Part shown: positions 36,926-45,945 of the stretch, in pieces | How positions within the stretch are numbered: the first letter of the stretch is position 1 | Layout of the letters: each line of letters starts with the position of its first letter | Assembly (NCBI RefSeq): GCF_003150675.1 | Contig: NZ_QGGB01000010.1 | Location: 1-64,000 of the forward strand | Length of the DNA stretch: 64,000 nt | Direction of reading: 5' to 3' | Origin: Rhodohalobacter mucosus | GTDB taxonomy: Bacteria; Bacteroidota; Rhodothermia; Balneolales; Balneolaceae | Notes under the pieces: generated by a model | Seen by the model: the letters and a program-made list of their open reading frames with translations, nothing else | Database searches by the model: none | Told to the model about the DNA's origin: nothing | Program-made: the position numbers and the translations under genes

Positions 36926-39163
36926 TCAGCTTCCCATTGCTTTAGGGATGGCCGATTCGTAAACATCAGCCAGGTCACTGACCTTCACCTTTACAGCCGT
37001 ATCAATAACCAGCTCTGATCCGTTTACAAGGCCAATTTTCACCGCATTTACGGCCGATTCGGACACGGTCTGTTCAAACTTCTGAAGTCCGGATGGAGGA
37101 ACAGTGACCAGTACTCCCGATTGAGCTTCGCTATAGAGCACTTCATGGGTATCACTCCCAAGTTCCTTAACAGATACTGAGGCTCCTTTACCGGCATGTA
37201 TAGCCATCTCTGCCAGAGCCGCTGCAAGCCCGCCGTCGGACAGATCGTGGGCTGCATTCACACGCTCTGACTGAATAAGCGTGAGCACCAGCTCCTGTAG
37301 CGTCACTTCCAGGTCCAGATCGATATCCGGAGCGTCGCCGATGGTGAGGCCGTGAATCGTTTTCAGGTATTCGCTTCCTCCCAAACCCTTGCGATCGGCT
37401 CCAAGATAGTAGATGATATCCCCCTCCTTTTTAAAATCAGGAGTCATCCGGTGCTTCTCTACATCTTCCACGATTCCAAGCATGCCAATTGTAGGCGTCG
37501 GAAAAATGGCTCCGTTCGGGTTCTCGTTATAAAAACTCACATTGCCGCCGGTAACCGGTGTATTGAGTGCCCTGCAGGCATCTCCCATGCCCCCGAGAGC
37601 CTCTTTGAATGTCCAGTACACTTCGGGCTTATAGGGATTGCCGAAATTGAGACAGTTGGTGACGGCGACCGGTTTCGCACCGCTGCACACTACGTTCCGT
37701 GCCGATTCAGCCACTGCAATTTGTCCGCCCTTCCTGGGATTCAGATATACATAGCGGCCGTTGCAGTCGGTTTTAGCGGCCAATCCCTTTTTGGATCCTT
37801 TAATTCGAATAACGCCGGAATCGGAATTGCCCGGAGCGTTCACGGTATTGGTACGTACCATGGTGTCATACTGTTCATGAACCCACCGTTTGGATGCGAT
37901 ATTCGGTGAGCCCATCAGCTTCAATAAAATTTGATTGTGGTCATCCGGATGTTTGAGCGATCGCGCATCAAATCCCTGAACATCGTCGAGATAGGCCGGC
38001 CTTATGGCCTCACGGACATATTGCGGAGCGCCTCCGCCGAGCACCAGGGAGTCAGCGGGTATATCGGCCTTCACCTCACCCTCCTTCCAGTACGTGCAGC
38101 GGTCGCCTTCCACCACTTCGCCTATGACTACGGCATGGAGATCCCACTTGTCATACACATCGATAATTTCCTGTTCGCGGCCTTTTTCGGCCACCACCAG
38201 CATACGCTCCTGACTCTCGCTCAGAAGCAATTCATAGGCTGTCATCCCGTCCTCACGCGCCGGCACCTTGTCGAGATCAACTTTCATCCCCTGCCCTCCC
38301 TTGGCCGTCATTTCGGACGTGGAGCAAGCAATCCCGGCAGCCCCCATATCCTGCATACCGACAACTGCGCCGGTTTTCAGCGCTTCGAGGCTGGCTTCAA
38401 GCAACAGCTTTTCGGTAAAGGGATCTCCCACCTGCACGCTGGGCCTCTTCGCCTCGCTCTCTTCACTGATCTCCTCGGATGCAAATGTAGCTCCGTGAAT
38501 ACCGTCGCGTCCCGTGCTGGCACCCACAATCAGAACCGGGTTGCCGATCCCCTTTGCAATGGCCGATGCCGTTTCGCCCACTTTCACGATTCCCACGCTC
38601 ATGGCGTTTACAAGCGGGTTGCCTTTGTATGCTTCATCAAAATAGATATCACCGCCTATCATCGGGATACCGAAAGAATTTCCATAGTCAGAAATACCGC
38701 GCACCACGCCGTCCAGCAAATACCGAACCCGGGGTGTATCCATCGATCCGAACCGGAGCGAATTGAGGGACGCCACGGGCCGGGCCCCCATTGTGAAAAT
38801 GTCGCGGTGAATGCCGCCCACTCCCGTTGCGGCTCCCTGGTAGGGTTCCACGGCCGAGGGGTGATTGTGGCTCTCCACCTTAAACGCGCAGGCAAGCCCG
38901 TCACCGATATCCACCAGGCCTGCATTCTCTTCGCCGGCCTCAACTAACAGCTGTGCCCCCTCTCTGGGCAGCTTTTTGATCTCCAGAATGGAGTTTTTGT
39001 AGGAGCAGTGCTCGCTCCACATCACCGAGTAGACGCCCAGTTCAGTAAACGTGGGAGTGCGTCCAAGATAGTTTTTGATCATATCGTACTCTTCTGCGGT
39101 GAGTCCGTGATCAAGGGCCAGTTCGAGGGTTACTTCAGGTTCCTGCAGTATGGTTTTCGACAT
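36926..39163 (-). CDS. purL: phosphoribosylformylglycinamidine synthase subunit
   Basis: About 745 residues from the ATG at 39163, the usual length of small PurL; the frame extends upstream to 39271 but those residues are not part of the family. It converts FGAR and glutamine-derived ammonia to FGAM in purine synthesis, working with PurQ and PurS, which are not in this window. Motifs visible: GVYSVMWSEHCSYKNS, VESHNHPSAVEPYQGAATG, GGDIYFD, DMGAAGIACSTSE, TGGNVSFYNE and HDLSDGGLAAALAEM. Confidence 0.95.
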   Translation of the reverse strand: MSKTILQEPEVTLELALDHGLTAEEYDMIKNYLGRTPTFTELGVYSVMWSEHCSYKNSILEIKKLPREGAQLLVEAGEENAGLVDIGDGLACAFKVESHNHPSAVEPYQGAATGVGGIHRDIFTMGARPVASLNSLRFGSMDTPRVRYLLDGVVRGISDYGNSFGIPMIGGDIYFDEAYKGNPLVNAMSVGIVKVGETASAIAKGIGNPVLIVGASTGRDGIHGATFASEEISEESEAKRPSVQVGDPFTEKLLLEASLEALKTGAVVGMQDMGAAGIACSTSEMTAKGGQGMKVDLDKVPAREDGMTAYELLLSESQERMLVVAEKGREQEIIDVYDKWDLHAVVIGEVVEGDRCTYWKEGEVKADIPADSLVLGGGAPQYVREAIRPAYLDDVQGFDARSLKHPDDHNQILLKLMGSPNIASKRWVHEQYDTMVRTNTVNAPGNSDSGVIRIKGSKKGLAAKTDCNGRYVYLNPRKGGQIAVAESARNVVCSGAKPVAVTNCLNFGNPYKPEVYWTFKEALGGMGDACRALNTPVTGGNVSFYNENPNGAIFPTPTIGMLGIVEDVEKHRMTPDFKKEGDIIYYLGADRKGLGGSEYLKTIHGLTIGDAPDIDLDLEVTLQELVLTLIQSERVNAAHDLSDGGLAAALAEMAIHAGKGASVSVKELGSDTHEVLYSEAQSGVLVTVPPSGLQKFEQTVSESAVNAVKIGLVNGSELVIDTAVKVKVSDLADVYESAIPKAMGS

Positions 39164-39373
39164 GGAATTGATAAACATTTTTGCGATTCTGACAAGTTTA
39201 TAAAGTACGAAAACCTGTCGGTTTTTTGGTACTAAATCCTGACTTTGTTCTTTCTCTTTTTTATTAAACATTCCCGGGCAACATCATCCCCTGCAACCTT
39301 AATCTCTCCTGTTTTTCTGAATGGTTTTAAATATTTTGTCCTCTGTCAATCAATAACTATACCCATTCGGCCC

Positions 39374-40543
39374 ATGAATCCAGTTTATTTTGACCATGCT
39401 GCCACAACACCTGTTGATCAGGAAGTTCTGGACGCAATGATGCCTTACTTTTCTGAGCATTACGGAAATGCCAATTCAGCGCATCAGTTCGGCAGGGATT
39501 GCAAGGTGGCCATTGAAGATTCACGCGAGCAAATTGCTGCGCTGATTGGCGCTGAACCTTCTGAAATCATCTTCACAAGCGGTGGAACGGAAAGTGACAA
39601 CGCCATTATCAAAGGCGTGTTTGAAGCGCTTAGCCGGGCCGGAAAAACGGAAATCATAACGTCACCCATCGAGCATCACGCAGTAATGCACCCCGCTGAA
39701 GCTCTGAAGCGGCAGGGTGCAACCGTTACTTATCTTCAACCCGATTCAAACGGCGTGATTTCGGCCGACCAGGTACAGAATGCGATCTCGGATAAGACCG
39801 CCGTAGTTAGCCTGATGCATGTGAACAACGAGATTGGTTCCATCAACCCGATCGGCGAGATTGCTGCTGTTTGCAGTGAGCATAAGGTACCCTTCCATTC
39901 CGACACGGTTCAGAGCATCGGCAAGATTCCGGTGAATGTGAAAGACCTTGGATTGAGCGCCCTCAGCATCAGTGCGCATAAGTTGTACGGGCCTAAAGGA
40001 ATCGGTGTACTCTACGTAAAGAACGGCACGCCGTGGATCCCCTGGCTGCAGGGCGGTTCTCAGGAACGCAGACGGCGTGGCGGAACATCAAATGTACCCG
40101 GAGTTGTGGGCCTTGCAAAAGCAATGGAGCTGAGCATGGCGCACATGGACGATATGACCCGGCACTTCAACGTGCTTCGTAAAGCTGTGATGAACGGGCT
40201 CAACAAAAAATTTGGCGGAAGATTTGTAATTAACGGTCCTGAAAACGACGGCGTGCCGCATATTCTCAATATAGGCTTTGTAACGTCCGGATCGGACCCG
40301 CTTGACGGTGAGATGCTGCTGCTGAACCTGGATATCGAGGGCATCTGCGTGTCAAACGGTTCCGCCTGTACTTCAGGCGCCATGGAACCCTCGCATGTAC
40401 TGAAAGGAATCGGACAAACCGACGCTATTGGCAATGCCAGCATCCGCGTTAGTTTTGGAAAGCAGAATACCGTTGAAGAGGTCAATTACTTTATCGAAAA
40501 ACTGGATGGCATCCTGGAACGAATGATGACCACCGTTTCATGA
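39374..40543 (+). CDS. cysteine desulfurase
   Basis: About 389 residues from the ATG at 39374; the frame is open to 39245 but MNPVYFDHAATTPVD is the normal family start. A class V PLP enzyme that takes sulfur from cysteine for Fe-S clusters and thiolated tRNA. Seen: TSGGTESDNAIIKG, SPIEHHAVMHPAE, SVMHVNNEIGS-type LMHVNNEIGSINPI, the PLP lysine in SISAHKLYGPKG, and the active cysteine in SNGSACTSGAMEPSHVL. Its stop overlaps the next gene's start by 4 bases. Confidence 0.92.
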   Translation: MNPVYFDHAATTPVDQEVLDAMMPYFSEHYGNANSAHQFGRDCKVAIEDSREQIAALIGAEPSEIIFTSGGTESDNAIIKGVFEALSRAGKTEIITSPIEHHAVMHPAEALKRQGATVTYLQPDSNGVISADQVQNAISDKTAVVSLMHVNNEIGSINPIGEIAAVCSEHKVPFHSDTVQSIGKIPVNVKDLGLSALSISAHKLYGPKGIGVLYVKNGTPWIPWLQGGSQERRRRGGTSNVPGVVGLAKAMELSMAHMDDMTRHFNVLRKAVMNGLNKKFGGRFVINGPENDGVPHILNIGFVTSGSDPLDGEMLLLNLDIEGICVSNGSACTSGAMEPSHVLKGIGQTDAIGNASIRVSFGKQNTVEEVNYFIEKLDGILERMMTTVS

Positions 40544-41073
40544 ATATTTGCGTTTACTGCGGCTCTTCATCCGGTAAAAACCGGAATATCCCCGAACAGG
40601 CACAAAAATTCGGACGGTTGATGGCTGAGAAGGGTCACAATCTGGTCTATGGAGGGTCTTCTCTCGGGATTATGGGTGTTATTGCCGATTCGGTAATGCT
40701 TCATGGCGGTGAAGTGATCGGGGTGATTCCCGAAAACCTGTTCAGCAAGGAGGTGGCCCATACCGGAATAACGCGTCTGATCACGGTGAAAGACATGCAC
40801 CAGCGCAAATCTCACATGGCCGAGCTGGCCGATGCGTTTGTCGCCTTTCCGGGGGGCTTCGGAACCATGGAAGAGTTATTCGAGATCATCACCTGGAACC
40901 AGATCGGACTGCTCAAAAAGCCCGTAACGATCATGAACATCGATGGGTTTTATGATAATCTGATCCGGATGATCGACCACGCTGCAACATCCGGCTTCAT
41001 TAAAGAAAAAAACAGGGACATTCTTCAGGTTGCTGAAACGCTGGAACAGTGCCTTCAGTTCTGTGAACGATAG
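40540..41073 (+). CDS. LOG family protein (TIGR00730)
   Basis: 177 residues with a Rossmann-like fold. The signatures VYCGSSSGKN, LVYGGSSLGIMGVIAD and the diagnostic PGGFGTMEELFEIITWNQIG identify the LOG (cytokinin riboside 5'-monophosphate phosphoribohydrolase) family. In bacteria such proteins hydrolyse nucleoside 5'-monophosphates, with physiological roles that are often unclear. It is coupled to the cysteine desulfurase by an ATGA overlap. Confidence 0.92.
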   Translation: MNICVYCGSSSGKNRNIPEQAQKFGRLMAEKGHNLVYGGSSLGIMGVIADSVMLHGGEVIGVIPENLFSKEVAHTGITRLITVKDMHQRKSHMAELADAFVAFPGGFGTMEELFEIITWNQIGLLKKPVTIMNIDGFYDNLIRMIDHAATSGFIKEKNRDILQVAETLEQCLQFCER

Positions 41074-41187
41074 CCTCAATTCGTTTGCTATTTAACCACA
41101 TGCAACCCTCAGGACCAATTATGACAGGCGCCATAAGTTAAAAAGGCTTCTGAAGATTGAAACTGAAACAGTGATGATGAATCCACC

Positions 41188-41610
41188 ATGAGTGTATATT
41201 TTTTTCTTCAGGGCTCCAGACCTTCGGATCTGAAAAAAGGGTCTGAACATAAATACAGCAGTCCCCTTAAACCCTGCCCTGACTCCCCCAACTGCATACA
41301 TCACGCCGTAGAATATCGCACTACTCCCGAAAAGCTATTTAAGGAGACACTTACGGCGCTTGAATCGATGAACCCGGAAGACCTGGAAAAAGATTCACAA
41401 AGCTTTCAAATAAATTCCGTATTTCGGATCAGATTATTTGGATTCAAGGATGATTTGAAAGCAGTAATCAGTAAAAAAGGTGATCTGAGCATACTTTTTA
41501 TCCGTAGTTCAAGCCGGGAAGGATATTCCGATCTGGGCGTGAACAGGAGAAGGGTAAAAAAACTGATCAAGCGTCTCAGCCACCTTAATTCATATTCTAA
41601 CAAACCCTAA
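41188..41610 (+). CDS. DUF1499 domain protein
   Basis: 140 residues. LKPCPDSPNCIHHAVEY near residue 30 is the DUF1499 opening (CPxSPNCV), followed by the alpha/beta core with FRIRLFGFKDDLKAVI and IRSSSREGYSDLGVNRRRV. No signal peptide. Function of the family is unknown. It lies 114 bases after the LOG gene on the same strand, perhaps in the same transcript. Confidence 0.85.
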   Translation: MSVYFFLQGSRPSDLKKGSEHKYSSPLKPCPDSPNCIHHAVEYRTTPEKLFKETLTALESMNPEDLEKDSQSFQINSVFRIRLFGFKDDLKAVISKKGDLSILFIRSSSREGYSDLGVNRRRVKKLIKRLSHLNSYSNKP

Positions 41611-41625
41611 ATTAATTATACTATC

Positions 41626-42003
41626 GTGCCAAAGCTCACTATTAACACAGGCATATTGCTTGTCATCCTCGGTTTCGCATCCTATTTCATCACCGGCTCA
41701 GCCAGCTTTACCGCTTTGATTCCCTCATTTTTTGGTTTTGCCTTTATCGGACTGGGACTTCTGGGCAAGAGAAGCGAATCGATGCGCAAACATTCAATGC
41801 ACGGCGCCCTGCTGCTTGCCTTGCTTGGACTCGGCGGCTCTTTCGGGGGACTGATCAACATCATTGGCGCCATTGGCGGTACGATGCCCGAGCGCCTTGA
41901 GGCATCCGTTGCACAGGCAGTTATGGCTGTAATCTGCATTATCTTTTTAATTGCGGGGGTTCGGTCCTTTATTGCGGCCAGGAAGAGCAGAGAAGCGGCC
42001 TGA
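41626..42003 (+). CDS. small integral membrane protein
   Basis: 125 residues with four hydrophobic segments (GILLVILGFASYFI, ALIPSFFGFAFIGLGLLG, GALLLALLGLGGSFGGLI, AVMAVICIIFLIAGVRSFI). GTG start at 41626, 15 bases after the DUF1499 gene. No family recognised; it is probably the last gene of the 39374-42003 plus-strand cluster. Confidence 0.7.
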   Translation: MPKLTINTGILLVILGFASYFITGSASFTALIPSFFGFAFIGLGLLGKRSESMRKHSMHGALLLALLGLGGSFGGLINIIGAIGGTMPERLEASVAQAVMAVICIIFLIAGVRSFIAARKSREAA

Positions 42004-42019
42004 CAGCATAAAGGAGTGG

Positions 42020-42082
42020 TTTTACCCCGGAATGCCCATCGGGAAATTTCGGGGTAAAAACATGAACCGTGCCTCACGGCAC
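42020..42082. repeat. REP-like palindromic element in a convergent gap
   Basis: An imperfect hairpin TTTTACCCCGGAAT ... ATTTCGGGGTAAAA (42020-42059) followed by CGTGCC-TCAC-GGCAC (42068-42082), the same two-hairpin order as at 36413-36870. It separates the converging membrane-protein and acyl-CoA ligase genes and may help terminate both. Confidence 0.7.
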
Positions 42083-42246
42083 TTGAGACGGGTTATTTGA
42101 CAAGATCTGATGCCATAGCAGATCCATGGCCAGCATATCTCCCCTACTCAGTGACATTTTCGCTTCATGCATTTCTTAGGCGAGGTATACCAAATGCCGC
42201 AGGCATGGGACATATGGCAGGGCCCGGATGCCGGCACCTATCATCT

Positions 42247-44130
42247 CTATTTGCTATCCCCGGAAAAGATATCTTCGATCAGGTGGCCGTATTTATCCCG
42301 GATCACCCTGCGCTTCACCTTCAGAGTAGGCGTCAGCTCTCCGGTTTCAACAGAAAACTCTTTAGCTAAAAGCCTGAAATCACGAATTTTTTCGTGGGAT
42401 GCGAGTTCATTCGAAAATGATCGAATCTCTTTTTTATAAAGATTTTTTATCGCTTCATTCTGAATGAGATCCTCCATGCTGCCGTATTCAATATTGTTCT
42501 CTTTGGCATGCTTTTCAATAGCTTCAAAGTCGGGTACGATAAGTGCTGCCATGAAACTCTGTTTTTCACCAACCACAACAAGCTGATCGATCCACGGACT
42601 GGTTTTAAAGAGATCTTCTATGGGGCCCGGATAGATGTTCTTACCGCCGGCATTTACGATCATATGCTTGATGCGATCCGTAATTTTCAGCCTGCCGTTT
42701 TCAAATTTGCCCACATCTCCCGTGTGAAGCCATCCATCATCATCAATCATCTCTTTGGTGGCTTTCTCATTTTTCCAGTAGCCCTTCATGGTATTGGGCC
42801 CCCGATTCAGGATCTCCCCCTCTTCAGAGGTAAGGTCCGTCGGATAGTCCTCACCGCTTATCTGTGCAATAATTTTACTGTCGCTGAGCCTCTGAATACC
42901 GACCGTCACACCGTTGATCACTTTTCCGACCGTACCCATCTCCTCTTCACCATATCGGTTGCAGCACATTACCGGTGACGTTTCCGTAAGGCCGTATCCT
43001 TCCAGGATATTGAGTCCGGCCGCCATAAAGAATGCACCGATATCGGCCGGCAGGGCAGCACCACCTGAAACAAAAAAGCGTATGTTACCGCCGGTTCGCT
43101 GTTTAAGCTTATCGAATACTAGTTTGTCGGCCAGTTTTTTCTGAACGCTGATCAGGCCTCGCTCACCCTGCCAGTACCTGCGGCCTACACCAAGTGCCCA
43201 GTTGAAAATGGATTGCTGAATGGCACTCCCGTCCTGAACGCTTTTGTTGATCAGGTTGTAAATTTTTTCAAACAGACGGGGGACGCTTACCACGATTGAA
43301 GGATGAACTTCAAGCATATTTTTTGCTACGGTATCCACGCTTTCCGCATAGTAAATTTCTGCCCCTCCTGCCATCATTGCATAGTATCCGCCCGTTCTCT
43401 CGAATGAATGGCAAAGCGGTAAAAAGGACAGGCAACGGTCTTCCTCTCCGATATCGATCGCATCATGTGCAGCTTTTACATTACTCACGATATTGTGATG
43501 GGTAAGCATTGCTCCTTTGGGGCTTCCTGTGGTGCCGGAGGTGTAGATAAGCGTGGAGACGTCTGCCGGAGCCGTTTGTGAGGAACGCTTTTTCAGGGTT
43601 TCTGCCATTTTCTCTTCAACCTTTTTACCCTGTTCGCACGCCGATTCATAAAGAGAGACAAAATCATGTTCCATGTAAGAGCTCACTTTCGCTTCATCAA
43701 AAGCAACCACATGCTTCAGGTCAGGACAATTTCCAAACACCTCAATCGCTTTTTTAAGCTGAATCCCTGTGGACACAAAAAAGAGCTTTGATTCAGAGTC
43801 CTTCAGAATATACTCACACTGCTTGGGCGGGAGCGTGGTGTACAATGATACATTGATGCCGCCAACCATCTGAATGGCAAGATCCACCACCGCCCACTCA
43901 TACCTGTTTTCACTAAGTATGGCTACCCTGTCGTCTTTTTCTATGCCAAATTGCAGAAGATAGGATGCAACTGCAGTGACGTCATCCCTTACCTCATCCC
44001 ACGTAACGGTTTTATATTCCGCTTTGGGGTTCGGCTTAAATGCAAAAGCCGTTTTATCAGAATTTTTGTACTTTTCAGCAAGATTTTGATACAGCTCTGT
44101 CAGGGTTTCAAATGCAACAAGCGTAGGCAT
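42247..44130 (-). CDS. long-chain acyl-CoA synthetase (AMP-forming)
   Basis: 627 residues of the ANL superfamily. It activates a fatty acid with ATP and CoA. The phosphate loop LIYTSGTTGSPKGAML, YGLTETSPV, DGWLHTGDVGKF and GKNIYPGPIEDLF (with the mobile-domain lysine later in LKVKRRVI) are visible. Length and the FARPA-like central segment fit the bacterial/plant long-chain group (FACL). The start has an ATG at 44130. It diverges from the Fur gene. Confidence 0.92.
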   Translation of the reverse strand: MPTLVAFETLTELYQNLAEKYKNSDKTAFAFKPNPKAEYKTVTWDEVRDDVTAVASYLLQFGIEKDDRVAILSENRYEWAVVDLAIQMVGGINVSLYTTLPPKQCEYILKDSESKLFFVSTGIQLKKAIEVFGNCPDLKHVVAFDEAKVSSYMEHDFVSLYESACEQGKKVEEKMAETLKKRSSQTAPADVSTLIYTSGTTGSPKGAMLTHHNIVSNVKAAHDAIDIGEEDRCLSFLPLCHSFERTGGYYAMMAGGAEIYYAESVDTVAKNMLEVHPSIVVSVPRLFEKIYNLINKSVQDGSAIQQSIFNWALGVGRRYWQGERGLISVQKKLADKLVFDKLKQRTGGNIRFFVSGGAALPADIGAFFMAAGLNILEGYGLTETSPVMCCNRYGEEEMGTVGKVINGVTVGIQRLSDSKIIAQISGEDYPTDLTSEEGEILNRGPNTMKGYWKNEKATKEMIDDDGWLHTGDVGKFENGRLKITDRIKHMIVNAGGKNIYPGPIEDLFKTSPWIDQLVVVGEKQSFMAALIVPDFEAIEKHAKENNIEYGSMEDLIQNEAIKNLYKKEIRSFSNELASHEKIRDFRLLAKEFSVETGELTPTLKVKRRVIRDKYGHLIEDIFSGDSK

Positions 44131-44300
44131 ATCGATATAATTTGTTAATGGTAGATATCGTTTAAGATAAAAGTTTACCGCATTTTTAATAGCTTTTAAT
44201 GACCCAAACCTTTCCGGTATTTTAATGTTTTTTCAGTACACGTGAATGAATCAGGATCGACCCAATAATCAATTTTTGACATAAACAGTTCAATCAGCTT

Positions 44301-44810
44301 ATGGCACATCCGGCCCATGAAGATACAATTCAGCTCGTAAAAGAGATATTTCGCAGCTATCTGAAGGAGAGAAATCAACGGCAGACCCCGGAAAGATTTA
44401 TGGTTCTTGAGGAAATTTACCGCGCTGAGGGCCATTTTGACGCGGATGATATTTTCTTCAACATGAAAAATGCAGGCACCCGCGTTTCGCGCGCCACGGT
44501 TTACAACACCCTCGACCTGCTGATTGAGTGCGGCCTTGTACAGCGGCAGCAGTTCGGAAAAAATCAATATTACTACGAACGCTCCTATGCCTACCAGCAG
44601 CACGACCATCTGATTTGCACCGACTGCGGAGTGGTCATCGAATTTTGTGATCCCCGTATCCTCGAAATCCAAAAGCTTATGGAGCAAATCTATGATTTTG
44701 ATGTGGAAGCGCACTCCCTCCACCTATTCGGGAAATGCCGTGACAGAAAAGCTTGTGAAGAACGCCAGAAAACCGGGGATAAAATCAAGTCACTGAGCAG
44801 CAGTAACTGA
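44301..44810 (+). CDS. Fur-family metalloregulator
   Basis: 169 residues. Winged-helix N-terminal domain RQTPERFMVLEEIYRAEGHF and VSRATVYNTLDLLIECGLV, then the dimerisation and metal domain with HDHLICTDCG (the first CxxC), HSLHLFGKC and CRDRKACE, which should bind the structural zinc. It probably senses iron (Fur) or peroxide (PerR); the sequence does not decide. Divergent from the acyl-CoA synthetase. Confidence 0.9.
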   Translation: MAHPAHEDTIQLVKEIFRSYLKERNQRQTPERFMVLEEIYRAEGHFDADDIFFNMKNAGTRVSRATVYNTLDLLIECGLVQRQQFGKNQYYYERSYAYQQHDHLICTDCGVVIEFCDPRILEIQKLMEQIYDFDVEAHSLHLFGKCRDRKACEERQKTGDKIKSLSSSN

Positions 44811-45033
44811 TTCAGCATTATCGGCTGCAGTGCCAGGGTTAGAAATCCATTTACTGCCAAACGATATCCGCATCTCGTGCCCTGAGCCCGTCCTGTGCCA
44901 AAACTTCTGGCAGCAGGCCTGTACTGTACCCTATACCTTGTAGCCGGCGCTGTCAGAATTCCTGAAAGGCACAGGAAATGCTGACAGGCCTCTCGCACCC
45001 TGTAGCCTGCGGCCTGTACCCCGCTCTCATCGG

Positions 45034-45918
45034 TCAGGTATAGACCCGGGTTTCCCTGATAAACCGCCGTGCAGCCCAGCGGCTTCCAAGCCATCCCATG
45101 AGAACAGCCAAAAGCACAACACCGGCCACAAGATAATACCACCGCCCAAACGGCCATGAAAGCACACCAAGCTGAGGAACAAAGGCAGGAACTGCCAGGC
45201 TGAAGATGAGAACGATCAATAATCCCGCAAGCGATCCTGCAATAAGCCCCTGAAACATGCCTTCCACCAGGAAAGGGCGGCGGATGAATCCGTTTGTGGC
45301 TCCCACCAGTTTCATAGCCCGAATCAGGTCTCTCTTGGCGTAAATTGTAAGCCGAATGGTGTTGAATACCAGGATCATCGCTACAAACAGAACAAAGATA
45401 CCGATTACGGAGCCCGTCAAAAGGATCACCTCGGTTCTGGACTCCAACAGCTCCAGCAGTGCACGGTTAAACCGTACCTCATCCACACCACTGTAGCCTG
45501 CTATTTCATCGGCAAGCTCTGACACCTGGCCGGCATCCGAATCACTGTTAACCTGAATTCTGAAGCTTGCGGGCAGGAAGTCGAGTTCTGCCAGCGTCTC
45601 AGCACCCAACCCAAAATCCTGCTGAAATATCGCTGAGGCGCTGTCGCGCGAAATGTAGGATACTTCTTCCACGAACGGCCGGCCTTCAATACGGCTTCGA
45701 AGCTCCCGGGTCGTTTGGTCATCAATATCTTCCAGAAATACTTCCACCTCAATTTGCTGCCTCAGAAGCTGAGACACTTCATATGCATTAAATCCGATAC
45801 GGCTTAATACACCGATCAGCAAAACGGCTACAAAAAGAGAAAACACAGACGTGAAAGCTGCCAGCCTTGCCCTGCTAAGGCCTGCAACACCTTCCCTGAT
45901 AACATATCCAAGGCTCAT
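45034..45918 (-). CDS. ftsX: cell division permease FtsX
   Basis: 294 residues with four membrane segments: one near the N-terminus (FTSVFSLFVAVLLIGVLSRI), a large periplasmic loop with VEVFLEDIDDQTTRELRSRI and VSYISRDSASAIFQQDFG, then three C-terminal helices. This is the FtsX layout; with FtsE it forms the ABC complex that activates cell-wall hydrolases during division. ftsE is not in the window. It follows the barrel and cinA genes in an apparent operon. Confidence 0.9.
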   Translation of the reverse strand: MSLGYVIREGVAGLSRARLAAFTSVFSLFVAVLLIGVLSRIGFNAYEVSQLLRQQIEVEVFLEDIDDQTTRELRSRIEGRPFVEEVSYISRDSASAIFQQDFGLGAETLAELDFLPASFRIQVNSDSDAGQVSELADEIAGYSGVDEVRFNRALLELLESRTEVILLTGSVIGIFVLFVAMILVFNTIRLTIYAKRDLIRAMKLVGATNGFIRRPFLVEGMFQGLIAGSLAGLLIVLIFSLAVPAFVPQLGVLSWPFGRWYYLVAGVVLLAVLMGWLGSRWAARRFIRETRVYT

Positions 45919-45945
45919 TCTCTAAGGCTCCTACTCTAACATTAA

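Noticed and set aside
37931-38947. 338-residue ORF on the plus strand
   Set aside because: It is antisense to purL, whose identity is certain.
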